DNA of 46,272 bases from Chroococcidiopsidaceae cyanobacterium YX2bin18 (GTDB taxonomy: Bacteria; Cyanobacteriota; Cyanobacteriia; Cyanobacteriales; Chroococcidiopsidaceae): the NCBI GenBank assembly GCA_030446505.1, contig JAUJND010000028.1, forward strand, positions 1 through 46,272. Direction: 5' to 3'. The position numbers were made by a program, and so were the translations under genes. This document shows positions 9,901-18,589 of this stretch, piece by piece (position 1 is the first letter of the stretch; the number at the start of each line of letters is the position of its first letter). The notes under the pieces are model-generated. The model ran no database searches, was not told where the DNA came from, and saw only the letters and a list, made by a program, of their open reading frames with translations.

Positions 9901-10746
9901 ATGTCATCTGCTTATCTGCTGGTATCTCACGGAAGTCGCGATCCCCGCCCTCAAGTTGCTCTGAGTCAACTGGCAAAACTGATTTCTCAACGGCAGTCTG
10001 CGGGAAGAATAAATCTCTCCGTAACCACTTTGTTTAAGACGTTAGTTGAACCAGACTGGTCGCAGACTATTAATGGTTTGATAAACATAAAGCATTGCCC
10101 CTCAAAATTCTCTGCTGCTGAGTTGGCAGCACTTCCAGTGGCAGAACCTCTGGTAGGTACAGCTTGTTTAGAATTAAGTGCTGTACCCTTGCACGAACAG
10201 ATTAGACAATTTGGTAATACCCTGGCATCTGAATACAAACGCATTCAGGTAGTACCGTTGTTTCTGCTACCTGGTGTTCATGTAATGGAAGATATTCCGG
10301 CTGAAGTAGCGATCGCCCAACAAGCTTTAGGACAAGAATTACAGCTTGACCTGCGACCTCACTTAGGCACTCACCCTGGTCTGAGCCACTTATTGGCAAC
10401 TCAGATGGCTACTTCAGTAGATAACTGGATTCTATTAGCTCACGGCAGCCGTCGCGCTGGCTCTAAAGAAACTGTTGCAGCAATTGCAACGCAGTTGAGT
10501 GCAGTTGCTGCATACTGGGCGGTGTCACCAAAATTAGAATCACAGGTGAAAGCATTAGTTAAAGGAGGTTGTCAGCAGATTGGAATTCTGCCCTATTTTC
10601 TGTTTGCTGGGGGAATTACAGATGCGATCGCCCAGTCAGTTGAGCAGCTTAGAAAGGAGTTTCCATCTGTGGACTTTCACTTGGCTGAACCTGTAGGAGT
10701 AAGCGCGGAGCTAGCTGATTTGATTTGGGATTTGATAGAGAAATGA
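9901..10746 (+). CDS. sirB: sirohydrochlorin chelatase (CbiX/SirB type, two-domain)
   Basis: 281 residues. It inserts a metal ion (iron for siroheme, or cobalt in the anaerobic cobalamin route) into sirohydrochlorin in the cytoplasm. The protein is a tandem of two CbiX-like halves: LLVSHGSRDPRP with catalytic H10, FLLPGVHVMEDIP with H127, and a second start LLAHGSRRAGS with H181. It ends with a conserved GGITDAIAQSVEQL segment. The TGA overlaps the ATG of the next gene, cobA, in an ATGA junction, so the two are translationally coupled; together they supply successive steps from uroporphyrinogen III. The metal used cannot be told from sequence, hence CbiX is an equal name. The gene is intact. 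Confidence 0.88.
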   Translation: MSSAYLLVSHGSRDPRPQVALSQLAKLISQRQSAGRINLSVTTLFKTLVEPDWSQTINGLINIKHCPSKFSAAELAALPVAEPLVGTACLELSAVPLHEQIRQFGNTLASEYKRIQVVPLFLLPGVHVMEDIPAEVAIAQQALGQELQLDLRPHLGTHPGLSHLLATQMATSVDNWILLAHGSRRAGSKETVAAIATQLSAVAAYWAVSPKLESQVKALVKGGCQQIGILPYFLFAGGITDAIAQSVEQLRKEFPSVDFHLAEPVGVSAELADLIWDLIEK

Positions 10747-11573
10747 ATTGCAAAGCTGATTGCGGGCAAGATGTTCGCTCTACTGAGGCAGACAAGTGCT
10801 TGGGTAAGGTTTACTTAGTGGGTGCAGGACCAGGAGATCCGGGCTTGTTCACGCTGAAGGGAAAGGGGTTATTGGAGTGTGCGGATGTGGTAATTTACGA
10901 TGCTTTAGTCAGCACAGCAATTCTAGCGATGATCAATCCCCAAGCAGAAAAAATTCATGCCGGGAAGCGTCGGGGGCGGCATTCTTTAGTGCAGGATGAA
11001 ATTACACAGTTGTTGATTTCAAAAGCTCGAACCGCTACTGTTGTGGTGCGGTTAAAAGGTGGAGATCCGTTTGTGTTTGGTCGCGGCGGTGAAGAGATGG
11101 AAGACTTGGTAAAAGCTGGGGTGTCTGTGGAAGTAGTGCCAGGAGTAACCGCTGGAATTGCGGCTCCTGCTTATGCCGGAATTGCTTTGACGCATCGAGA
11201 TTACAGTTCTTCGGTTACATTTGTAACGGGTCACGAGGCAGCGGGAAAGTATCGACCGATTGTAAAATGGCAGGCGATCGCTCATGGCTCAGAAACAATT
11301 GTGATTTACATGGGAATTCACAATCTGCCTTACATTGTGGAACAGCTGCACTCGGCGGGATTGAGTTTAGATACTCCCATTGCTTTGGTACGTTGGGGTA
11401 CGCGACCAGAGCAGTCAGAATTGATTGGTACGTTAGCAACAATTGCGGCACAAATGGAAGCAGCTGACTTTGGAGCGCCAGCGATCGCTGTTATTGGCAA
11501 TGTGGTGAATATGCATAAGCTTTTGTCAGGTTGTCGCCCAGTTAATAATTTGGGACAAGATGTAAAGAATTAG
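10743..11573 (+). CDS. cobA: uroporphyrinogen-III C-methyltransferase (SUMT)
   Basis: 276 residues from ATG 10743, chosen over the upstream TTG at 10725 because it overlaps the sirB stop as ATGA. It transfers two methyl groups from S-adenosylmethionine to uroporphyrinogen III to make precorrin-2, the branch point to siroheme and cobalamin. Family motifs are YLVGAGPGDPGLFTLKG (about 24-40), VRLKGGDPFVFGRGGEE (about 102-118) and VVPGVTAGIAAPAYAGI. The first 20 residues are a variable extension. It is a single-function enzyme: there is no uroporphyrinogen synthase or CysG-type fusion. The gene is intact and forms an operon with sirB. Confidence 0.95.
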   Translation: MNCKADCGQDVRSTEADKCLGKVYLVGAGPGDPGLFTLKGKGLLECADVVIYDALVSTAILAMINPQAEKIHAGKRRGRHSLVQDEITQLLISKARTATVVVRLKGGDPFVFGRGGEEMEDLVKAGVSVEVVPGVTAGIAAPAYAGIALTHRDYSSSVTFVTGHEAAGKYRPIVKWQAIAHGSETIVIYMGIHNLPYIVEQLHSAGLSLDTPIALVRWGTRPEQSELIGTLATIAAQMEAADFGAPAIAVIGNVVNMHKLLSGCRPVNNLGQDVKN

Positions 11574-11904
11574 CATCTGCAATGACAGAGAAAGCAAAAC
11601 TACCCGATTAATTGCTGCTTGATCGGGCTATTGCTCGGTTTGGTCAAACTTGACGACTTGAAGCTCTAACGATGTTTATGGATGATGCGTTAGCGCTCAT
11701 GGGGGCTTCTCCCCCTCATCCGCAGAGGAAACCCCGATCTCATCCATCGCTCAAATAGAAGCAGAAAGTCGTCACAGTCCGTTATGTCTGCATCTCTAAA
11801 AAAGCAACAGTACAACTAGGTGATCGCATCTGTTCCTTCGTACTTTCTCTACCTTGGCGATTCGTTAAAATCAAAAAGTAACCCCAACAATTGGGATAAC
11901 AGCA
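11574..11904. other. 331-bp gap with a GGGGG/CCCCC hairpin and an S4-like fragment
   Basis: No intact gene is present. Near 11700-11715 a G5/C5 hairpin with a CTTCT loop occurs. The 3' half (11786-11832) resembles the S4 domain of the rluD pseudogene 1 kb downstream (see the separate entry). Confidence 0.5.
11786..11832 (+). pseudogene. fragment resembling an RluD S4 RNA-binding domain
   Basis: In one frame it reads VCISKKATVQLGDRI. The rluD pseudogene reads VCISKASVKPGDRI at 12780-12826. Sixteen bases (11786-11801 and 12780-12795) are identical. This suggests a duplicated or displaced piece of an S4-domain gene lying just upstream of the second Uma2 gene. No longer homology is apparent on either side. 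Confidence 0.4.
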
Positions 11905-12522
11905 ATGGTCACTCAGTTAGAATCTACCACTCAAAAAAACATCATTTACCCCGACAGTGATGGACAGCCGATGGCAGATAACACCAAGCAGTTTGAGTTG
12001 ATTGTATTTCTTAAAAAGAACTTGGATTTGCTGTTTTTGAATGACTCTAAGGTATTTGTTGCTGGTGACTTACTTTGGTATCCCGTTGAAGGTAATAACA
12101 AAACAAGAGTTGCGCCTGATGTAATGGTTGCCTTTGGGAGACCTAAGGGTGATCGGGGTTCTTACCAACAGTGGCGGGAAGACAACATTGCTCCACAAGT
12201 AGTTTTTGAAATTCTCTCTCCTGGAAATACCCAAAAGGAGATGATTAATAAATACAAGTTTTATCAGCGCTATGGAGCGGAAGAATACTATCTTTATGAT
12301 CCGGATACAGGTGAGTTAACAGGCTGGTTACGCTCTGGCAATGAATTAGAAGACATTGAACAAATGGCTGGCTGGGTAAGTCCGCGCTTAGGAATAAAAT
12401 TTGAATTGTCTGATGGCAAACTGAAAATTTATCGCCCTGATGGTCAGCCGTTTCTCACTTATCTAGAACTAGAACAGCAACGACAACAAGCGGAAGCTAG
12501 GGCAGAACAAGCGGAGAGTTAG
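11905..12522 (+). CDS. Uma2-family PD-(D/E)XK nuclease-like protein, tail frameshifted
   Basis: 205 residues from ATG 11905. The core is intact: RVAPDVMVAFG (about 70-80) and QVVFEILSPGN (about 98-108) provide the acidic PD-(D/E)XK residues, and NKYKFYQRYGAEEYYLYDP is the typical Uma2 helix. The coiled-coil tail begins with a short repeat (QAEARAEQAES) and stops at 12520. Beyond the stop, shifted frames still read RAEQAES, SLSKALQT and then HERGINPEEL to a stop at 12599, so about 25 C-terminal residues have been lost through two frameshifts. The tail is repetitive and probably dispensable, so the product may still function. It is unrelated in detail to the Uma2 gene at 6.6 kb. Confidence 0.8.
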   Translation: MVTQLESTTQKNIIYPDSDGQPMADNTKQFELIVFLKKNLDLLFLNDSKVFVAGDLLWYPVEGNNKTRVAPDVMVAFGRPKGDRGSYQQWREDNIAPQVVFEILSPGNTQKEMINKYKFYQRYGAEEYYLYDPDTGELTGWLRSGNELEDIEQMAGWVSPRLGIKFELSDGKLKIYRPDGQPFLTYLELEQQRQQAEARAEQAES

Positions 12523-12679
12523 GGCAGAACAAGCGGAGTCCCTTTCAAAAGCTCTCCAAACTACTGCATGAACGAGGAATTAATCCAGAAGAACTGTGAC
12601 AGAAACTAGTTTAAAAGTTGCAGGAAAAGAAGATGTTTCTGCCGTAGGATGTCCGAAGGTCTGTAGGGGACAATGCCTG

Positions 12680-13580
12680 TGGCATCGCATTGATCTTTAT
12701 CTTGCCCAACAATTACCCAACCTATCGATCGCGTATCCAACAACTAATCGAACAAGGACACGTTCAAGTTAACAGTCAAGTCTGCATCTCTAAAAGCAAG
12801 TGTAAAACCAGGCGATCGCATATCTCTACAAATCCCAGAAGCCACGCCTCTTGACCTCCAACAGAAAATATCCCCCTGGACATCCTCTACGAAGATGACT
12901 CGCTGCTGATAATTAATAAACCTGCTGGGTTGGTAGTTCATCCCGCTCCTGGTCATCCAACAGGCACTTTGGTAAATGCTCTGTTAGCTCATTGCAATCT
13001 ACCCGGAATTGGGGGGAATACAGCGCCCTGGAATTGTTCATCGCCTAGATAAAGATACAGCAGGCGCAATCATGATCGCTAAAACAGACCAAGCACATCA
13101 ACATCTCCAGGCACAACTCAAAGCCAAAACTGCACGACGAGAATATTTGGGCATTATCTATGGTGCTCCTGCATCTGATGGCATGATTGATCGCCAATTG
13201 GTCGTCATCCTGGAGACCGCCACAAAATGGCTGTTGTCCCTATCGAAAAGGGGGGACGAGCCGCTGTTACCTACTGGCGAGTCGTAGAGCGGCTAGGCAA
13301 CTATACCTTAATGCATTTTCCACTAGAAACTGGTCGCACCCACCAAATTCGTGTCCACAGCGCCTATCTAGGTCATCCTCTGATCGGAGATCCCGTTTAC
13401 GGTGCTGGTACAAGTGTCGGGGTAAATCTTCCTGGTCAAGCCCTCCACGCTTGGAAACTCAGATTGCAACATCCTGTAACTCAAGATTGGATTTCAGTAA
13501 CGGCTCCTCCTTCTCCAGCTTTTACTAAGCTTTTGGAGGTGCTGCGGCGCAGAATTACCGCAACTGGTAGTAACGTTTAG
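12680..13580 (+). pseudogene. rluD: RluD/RluA-type 23S rRNA pseudouridine synthase, multiply frameshifted
   Basis: Stepping between frames gives a full-length synthase. The N-terminal S4 domain reads DLYLAQQLPNLS, SRIQQLIEQGHVQVN and VKPGDRISLQIPEA. The catalytic domain reads [40 protein letters not shown] and [16 protein letters not shown] (catalytic Asp in HRLDKDT), and ends with GRTHQIRVHSAYLGHPLIGD. Frame changes lie near 12732, 12862, 13012 and 13192 (one C lost before AATTGG). With at least four indels the gene cannot give an active enzyme. Such enzymes make pseudouridines in 23S rRNA; cyanobacteria carry several paralogues, so loss may be tolerated. Confidence 0.88.
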
Positions 13581-14119
13581 CTAGAAAATCTTTACACTTA
13601 TTTACAAACCTTCTTGAGTTGTAAATTGCATTTGTAGCTAAAACTGCTTATTTAGCATAACTCTGGACAAATATTAAAAGAATATAAAATCTTTGTAGAC
13701 TTTTGTTTTAAGTATAAATACTATAAAGTTTTATTGCAAGAAACATAAGTAATTACTGATCTAGTGCTTGCCTGCAAAAGGTTCGAGCATTTTTAAGTGC
13801 AGATAAAGTGGTTTTAATAATTTGTAATAAATAAAGGAACGAGGGCATTGTATAAACATAATTTGGAGGGATCAATAACAGGTTAAAGTTAAATAAGCAT
13901 TGAGTTAATTAAGTTTGCTGATTTCTCATAAAAGCAGAAATTCTTCTCAGATTTCTCGCTCATAACTTTATAACTGCCAAGTTGCAGGGATAAGAGAATT
14001 TAACAGCAACTTAAAAAACTATTTTGGCTGATGTCTGTTTTGTCCATTCCAAGTTCATACAACATTGCCGCTTTTAATCAAAACTGCACTTCGTTATAAG
14101 CAAGTAGGAGACTTCGTTC
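13581..14119 (+). promoter_or_regulatory. long upstream region and leader of the phycocyanin operon
   Basis: This 539-bp gap has no gene and is AT-rich in its first half. Phycocyanin operons of cyanobacteria typically have long, regulated leaders, and the position fits. Several TATAAA/TATAAT-like boxes occur (for example near 13715 and 13850) but none can be picked as the true -10. The ribosome-binding site of cpcB is GTAGGAGA at about 14104-14111. Confidence 0.55.
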
Positions 14120-14644
14120 ATGTTAGACGCATTCGCTAAAGCTGTTGCCCAAGCTGACTCTCAGGGTGAATTCCTGAGCGGCGGTCAATTTGATGCGCTG
14201 GTCAATATGGTCAAAGAAGGTAATAAGCGGATAGACGCGGTTAACCGGATTAGCACCAATGCTCCAAGTATTGTTGCCGATGCGGCTCGCGCTTTGTTTG
14301 AGGAGCAACCTCAACTAATTCAACCCGGTGGTAATGCTTATACTAACCGTCGGATGGCTGCTTGCCTGCGCGACATGGAAATTATCCTGCGTTACGTTAC
14401 CTATGCTTTGATGGCTGGCGATGCTAGTGTTCTAGACGATCGCTGCTTAAATGGTTTGCGCGAAACATACCAAGCACTTGGCGTACCTGGTGGTTCTACT
14501 GCTCGTGGCGTACAAAAGATGAAGGATATCGCAATTGCGATCGCCAATGATCCTAATGCTTCCGGTATCGTCCAAGGTGATTGTAGTGCGCTGATGTCTG
14601 AAGTAGCAAGCTACTTTGATCGTGCAGCTTCTGCCGTTGCTTAA
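14120..14644 (+). CDS. cpcB: C-phycocyanin beta subunit
   Basis: 174 residues. It pairs with the alpha subunit in phycobilisome rods on the thylakoid surface and carries two phycocyanobilins. C82 (in [10 protein letters not shown]) is the central chromophore site, N72 in GGNAY is the conserved methylated Asn, and the second chromophore Cys in QGDCSAL is at 155, not the usual 153, because of a two-residue insertion in [11 protein letters not shown]. The globin-like core ([29 protein letters not shown]) matches phycocyanin, not phycoerythrocyanin. It is the first gene of the operon, 54 bp before cpcA. The coding frame is undamaged. Confidence 0.96.
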   Translation: MLDAFAKAVAQADSQGEFLSGGQFDALVNMVKEGNKRIDAVNRISTNAPSIVADAARALFEEQPQLIQPGGNAYTNRRMAACLRDMEIILRYVTYALMAGDASVLDDRCLNGLRETYQALGVPGGSTARGVQKMKDIAIAIANDPNASGIVQGDCSALMSEVASYFDRAASAVA

Positions 14645-14698
14645 TTCCATTGCTTGAAAAAACTTACCAAAAACAAATTTTAGGGAGATAGCTAGACT

Positions 14699-15187
14699 AT
14701 GAAGACACCCATCACTGAAGCGATCGCGACAGCAGATACCCAAGGACGTTTCTTGGGTAATACTGAATTACAATCTGCTAACGGTCGGTTTACTCAGGCT
14801 AATGCAGGTCTGGATGCAGCGCGATCGCTGACCCAAAATGCCCAAAAGCTGATCGATGGTGCAGCCAATGCGGTATATCAAAAATTTCCCTACACCACAC
14901 AAATGCAGGGACCTCAGTACTCTTCTGACTCTCGTGGCAAATCTAAGTGCTCCCGTGATATCGGTCACTACCTGCGAATGGTTACCTATTGCCTAATCGC
15001 AGGTGGCACTGGTCCAATGGATGAATTTTTGATTGCTGGTTTGGATGAAATCAACCGTACTTTTGAACTATCTAACAGTTGGTACATTGAAGCGCTGAAT
15101 CATATTAAGGCTAATCATGGTCTTAGTGGACAAGCAGCAAACCAAACTAACACCTACATCGATTACGCAATTAGCGCCCTAAGCTAG
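14699..15187 (+). CDS. cpcA: C-phycocyanin alpha subunit
   Basis: 162 residues, the exact family length. It binds one phycocyanobilin at C84 ([12 protein letters not shown]), attached by the CpcE/CpcF lyase encoded downstream. Typical segments are [19 protein letters not shown] at the start, [13 protein letters not shown] near residue 62, and [20 protein letters not shown] at the end. A ribosome-binding site AGGGAG lies at about 14681-14686. It is separated from cpcC by a 131-bp gap with a strong hairpin. The gene is intact. Confidence 0.97.
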   Translation: MKTPITEAIATADTQGRFLGNTELQSANGRFTQANAGLDAARSLTQNAQKLIDGAANAVYQKFPYTTQMQGPQYSSDSRGKSKCSRDIGHYLRMVTYCLIAGGTGPMDEFLIAGLDEINRTFELSNSWYIEALNHIKANHGLSGQAANQTNTYIDYAISALS

Positions 15188-15199
15188 ACTTCAGGTGCT

Positions 15200-15268
15200 A
15201 TGCCCGGAAGAATCAGCGAGTGTTGGCATAGTGGCTAGCAATTGTTGCTTTTTCCGGGCATTGTTTTT
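15200..15268 (+). terminator. intra-operon hairpin after cpcA (attenuator/processing site)
   Basis: ATGCCCGGAA (15200-15209) pairs perfectly with TTCCGGGCAT (15252-15261) and is followed by TGTTTTTCTC. Partial termination or 3'-end protection here would explain the excess of cpcBA transcript over linker transcript known in cyanobacteria; this role is inferred from position. Confidence 0.8.
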
Positions 15269-15318
15269 CTCATTTTCAGTATAAAAAACTTAAAATTCGT
15301 GGCGTTGGGAAAGCAAGC

Positions 15319-16206
15319 ATGAGCGCTTTAATGGTGAATAATTTAGCAGCAGCAGGACCACTTGGTCTTTCTGCCTTCGATGCCTCATCAAGAATTGAAC
15401 TGCGACCTGACTGGACAGAGAATGAACTGCAAACGGTATTCCGCTCCGCTTACCGTCAGGTGTTGGGCAACGATTACATCATGAAATCTGAACGCCTTAC
15501 TTCTGCCGAGTCTCTGCTGCGACAAGGAAGCATTACTGTGCGGGAGTTTGTCCGTGCCATTGCCAAGTCAGATTTGTACAAAAATAAGTTTTTCTATCCA
15601 AATTCAAATCAACGCTTTGTTGAACTCAATTTCAAACATTTGTTAGGTCGTCCTCCCTACGATGAAGCTGAACTCGCTTACCATACAGAACTTTGCGAGG
15701 ACAATGGCTACGATGATGAAATTGACTCCTATATCGATAGCGTTGAATATGAACAAAAATTTGGCAACAACTCTATCCCCTATTACACCGGATTTATGGT
15801 TGGGACAGGATCGAGAACAGTAGGCTTTAGCCGGATGTTCCGCCTGTATCGTGGTTATGCCAGTAGCGATCGCGGCACTGTTGGTGGAATATCTCCCCGC
15901 TTAATGGGTGAACTAGGTCGAAATCAAACTTCTACAATTGTCAAACCATCAGGTGATGCTGGGGGAACAGGCTGGAGGCACGCTGCCGCTATCCCTCAAG
16001 ATGCAGCGCCGAGAAAAGCTCTCGGTGGTACCCCAGAAGAAAGTGGTCGGATGTACCGCATCGAAGTGACTGGAATTCTCCAACCTGGCTATCCTAAAGT
16101 TCGTCGCAGTGCGACCGCCTTTTTAGTACCCTACGAGCGGCTATCCCAAAAATACCAGGAAATCGTGAAGAAGGGTGGCAGAATTGTCAGTGTTACCCCA
16201 GCTTAA
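15319..16206 (+). CDS. cpcC: phycobilisome rod linker CpcC
   Basis: 295 residues. It joins phycocyanin hexamers into rods. Residues about 25-160 form the PBS-linker domain, with [36 protein letters not shown] and [19 protein letters not shown] Gly-rich linker follows, and residues about 240-293 form a CpcD-like domain with [10 protein letters not shown] and [19 protein letters not shown]. There are no visible lesions. The start ATG 15319 follows a weak ribosome-binding site (GGGAAAG), in keeping with lower expression than cpcBA. Confidence 0.94.
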   Translation: MSALMVNNLAAAGPLGLSAFDASSRIELRPDWTENELQTVFRSAYRQVLGNDYIMKSERLTSAESLLRQGSITVREFVRAIAKSDLYKNKFFYPNSNQRFVELNFKHLLGRPPYDEAELAYHTELCEDNGYDDEIDSYIDSVEYEQKFGNNSIPYYTGFMVGTGSRTVGFSRMFRLYRGYASSDRGTVGGISPRLMGELGRNQTSTIVKPSGDAGGTGWRHAAAIPQDAAPRKALGGTPEESGRMYRIEVTGILQPGYPKVRRSATAFLVPYERLSQKYQEIVKKGGRIVSVTPA

Positions 16207-16338
16207 ATAGAGCAAGGGGGCAGAGGAGCAAGGAGTTAAATTAAATATTTCCTATTATTGAACATTTCTGCTACCTATCTTTTCTGCACCCATGCTTCTT
16301 TCTTTCTTTGAACTTAATTACAGGAGCAGTTTTTAACT

Positions 16339-16716
16339 ATGTTTGGTCAAACCGCACTTGGTAGTAGCAGACTCAGCAATGCGGAAAATCGGATGTTTCG
16401 CTACGAAGTTGAGGGGATGCGTCAAACTTACGAAAACGATCAACTCAGCTATCCGATTCGTAATAGTGGCAGTTTTTTTATCACAGTGCCTTATAACCGG
16501 ATGAATGAAGAAATGATGCGGATTAACCGCATGGGAGGCAGAATTGTTAGCATTCAGCCTTTGACTATTGAGGGTGATAGCCAAGCTAAAAGCGAAGCTG
16601 TAACAGCTAACCAAAACCTTGAAGCTGAAGGTAAAAGCAAAGCTACAGCAGCAGATAAAGTGAGCGTTGCCGCAACTGCTGAAGGTCGCACCACAGATCA
16701 AGAATCAGAAAGCTAA
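16339..16716 (+). CDS. cpcD: CpcD-type rod-capping linker with a C-terminal extension
   Basis: 125 residues. The first 80 are a complete CpcD domain (MFGQTALGSS, MFRYEVEGM, FFITVPYNRMNEEMMRINRM, GGRIVSIQPL), which caps the core-distal end of a phycocyanin rod. The last 42 residues, from about EGDSQAKSEAV on, are hydrophilic and Ala/Lys/Glu/Thr-rich and are not part of the family, which is usually near 80 residues. There is a clear near-duplicate 47 bp downstream without the extension. The extension is in frame with normal codon use, so it does not look like a frameshift tail. Confidence 0.9.
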   Translation: MFGQTALGSSRLSNAENRMFRYEVEGMRQTYENDQLSYPIRNSGSFFITVPYNRMNEEMMRINRMGGRIVSIQPLTIEGDSQAKSEAVTANQNLEAEGKSKATAADKVSVAATAEGRTTDQESES

Positions 16717-16763
16717 AGCGCAATCAGAAGTCAGCTGAATCAATTACAGGAACTATAAAAGTA

Positions 16764-17024
16764 ATGTTTGGTCAAACGACAGTTGGTGTCGGTGGTATTT
16801 CCACAAATGGCAGCCGCGTATTTCGTTACGAAGTCGTAGGCTTACATCAAAATGAAGAAGCCGACAAAAATAACTACGAAATTCGTCGCAGTGGCAGCGT
16901 GTTTATGACTGTGCCATACAACCGGATGAATGAAGAAATGCAGCGGATTAACCGCATGGGCGGCAGAATCGTCAACATTCAGCCGTTGACTGCTGAAAGC
17001 GCCCTCAAACCAGACGCAGCCTAA
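16764..17024 (+). CDS. cpcD: CpcD-type rod-capping linker (second copy)
   Basis: 86 residues, the usual length. It reads MFGQTTVGVG, VFRYEVVGL, VFMTVPYNRMNEEMQRINRM and GGRIVNIQPL. The stretch coding for NRMNEEM-x-RINRMGGRIV is almost identical in DNA to the first copy, so a tandem duplication or gene conversion is likely. It lies 21 bp upstream of cpcE. This copy resembles the standard cap; the first may be a specialised variant. Confidence 0.93.
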   Translation: MFGQTTVGVGGISTNGSRVFRYEVVGLHQNEEADKNNYEIRRSGSVFMTVPYNRMNEEMQRINRMGGRIVNIQPLTAESALKPDAA

Positions 17025-17045
17025 CCAATAACGGCTAAACGAAAA

Positions 17046-17891
17046 ATGTTGGAGTCTACGGAACAACAGCCCGAAGCAGTAGCACCACTGCTTACTGTAG
17101 AACAGGCGATCGCTAACCTCAAGCATGAAGATTTAAGTCTTCGCTACTATGCCGCTTGGTGGTTGGGAAGATTCCGCGTTACTGAACCTGCTGCTATCAA
17201 GGCTCTGATTGCTGCTTTGGCAGACGAAGACCACCGAACGGAACTAGGAGATTACCCTCTGCGGCGTAATGCTGCTAGGGCGCTAGGGAAACTAGGGGAC
17301 AGGCAGGCTGTACCAGGGTTGTTGCGCTGCTTAGACTGTTCCGACTTTTACGTGCGGGAAGCAGCAGCCCAGTCGCTAGGAATGCTTGGCGATCCAGTTG
17401 CGATTCCAGCCCTATTGACCCTCCTTGATGGCGGTGTTGCCGCTGCTGTGCAAGTACCAGGACGACCCCACTTAACCCAGCCATATGAAGCGGTGCTAGA
17501 AGCTTTGGGCTTTCTTCAAGCAACCAGTGCAGTTGACTTAATTCAACCCTTTCTTGAGCATTCGGTGCCACGCGTGCAGTATGCTGCCATGCGAGCAATG
17601 TACCAACTGACTCAGGATGAGTTTTATGGGCAGCGCTTAGTTCAAGCTTTAGCAGGCAACGATCTCAGATTACGGCGGGTGGTATTGGCGGATTTAGGTG
17701 CAATTGGCTATTTGCCAGCTGCTGAGGCGATCACTCGTGCCGCTACTGAAAGTAGTTTCAAAATCTTCGCTTTGAAAGGACTGCTAGAGCATCAGCTTAA
17801 CGCAGCTCCTGCCGCTGCCCAGCAGGAAGCACAACCACATCTGTCCGACGCTGCCATCCGAGTGATGAACCTGATGGATTCTCTATTATAG
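17046..17891 (+). CDS. cpcE: phycocyanobilin lyase subunit CpcE
   Basis: 281 residues. With CpcF it attaches phycocyanobilin to C84 of CpcA. The chain is a stack of HEAT-like (E/F-type lyase) repeats: LRYYAAWWLGRFR, LRRNAARALGKLGD, VREAAAQSLGMLGDPVAIPALL, with longer helices to the end. It begins with a short acidic leader. The gene lies 21 bp after the second cpcD and 38 bp before cpcF, so the three are co-transcribed. No damage is visible. Confidence 0.94.
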   Translation: MLESTEQQPEAVAPLLTVEQAIANLKHEDLSLRYYAAWWLGRFRVTEPAAIKALIAALADEDHRTELGDYPLRRNAARALGKLGDRQAVPGLLRCLDCSDFYVREAAAQSLGMLGDPVAIPALLTLLDGGVAAAVQVPGRPHLTQPYEAVLEALGFLQATSAVDLIQPFLEHSVPRVQYAAMRAMYQLTQDEFYGQRLVQALAGNDLRLRRVVLADLGAIGYLPAAEAITRAATESSFKIFALKGLLEHQLNAAPAAAQQEAQPHLSDAAIRVMNLMDSLL

Positions 17892-17929
17892 GACACCAAC
17901 GCGATTGCCCTTACTCCTTACTTCCTCTA

Positions 17930-18589
17930 ATGACTGACTCTGCCCAAAAAGAACTAATTCGTGCTGTTGAGCAGGCTGACTCTCCAGAGCGATTAGTAAC
18001 CGCAGTCCAGAATTTGGCAGCAGCGATAGATGAAACAGGAATTTCAACTTTAATTGCTGTATTAGGTTATAACAACCCAATTGCAGCAGTTACAGCCGTT
18101 GAAGGACTAGTCCATTTAGGTAAAGCAGCAGTGCAACCCTTAATGGAACTGGATGAATACAACTACGGGGCAAGGGCTTATGCAGTTCGGGCGCTCGCTG
18201 CGATCGCCGACCCCCGCGCTCTAGATTTATTAATCACAGTAGCAGCAACAGACTTTGCCCCCAGTGTGCGTCGCGCTGCTGCCAAGGGATTGGGAAATCT
18301 CCACTGGAGTGAGCTAGGGGCGCTCCGCTCCTCTGCTCAAGTTAAAGCCATCGAAACACTGTTATTAATCTCTCAAGACTCCGACTGGTCGATTCGTTAT
18401 GCTGCTGTTGTAGGCTTGCAAGCTCTGGCAACAACACCTGAATTGCAAGAGCAAATCCAGCAACAGTTGGAACGAATAGCTCAAATAGACCCTGATCCAG
18501 CTTGTGCGGGCGCGGACTGGTCTGGCACAACAGATGTTATCTCAATTTATAAAAACAGGTCAATAAAAGATGTCAATACCCTTACTTGA
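17930..18589 (+). CDS. cpcF: phycocyanobilin lyase subunit CpcF, C-terminus frameshifted
   Basis: 219 residues as read. It is the partner of CpcE and has HEAT-like repeats (AAVTAVEGLVHLGKAAVQPLM, VRRAAAKGLGNLHW, IRYAAVVGLQAL). Up to residue 191 (IDPDPA) it follows the family. There an extra T at about 18503 shifts the frame: skipping it gives VRARTGLAQQMLSQFIKTGQ and a stop at 18564-18566, a normal 211-residue CpcF ending 3 bp before the next ATG. The actual product instead carries 28 unrelated residues (CAGADWSGTT and onwards) and runs over the start of the first cpcG. Whether the altered tail destroys activity is unclear. Confidence 0.88.
   Translation: MTDSAQKELIRAVEQADSPERLVTAVQNLAAAIDETGISTLIAVLGYNNPIAAVTAVEGLVHLGKAAVQPLMELDEYNYGARAYAVRALAAIADPRALDLLITVAATDFAPSVRRAAAKGLGNLHWSELGALRSSAQVKAIETLLLISQDSDWSIRYAAVVGLQALATTPELQEQIQQQLERIAQIDPDPACAGADWSGTTDVISIYKNRSIKDVNTLT

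Noticed and set aside
13230..13530. Arg/Ser-rich frame (13187-13528) as a separate protein
   Set aside because: It overlaps the better supported pseudouridine synthase C-terminal frame, which has GRTHQIRVHS.
14120..14644. Phycoerythrocyanin beta subunit instead of phycocyanin
   Set aside because: The region [32 protein letters not shown] matches CpcB, and no pec lyase genes are adjacent.
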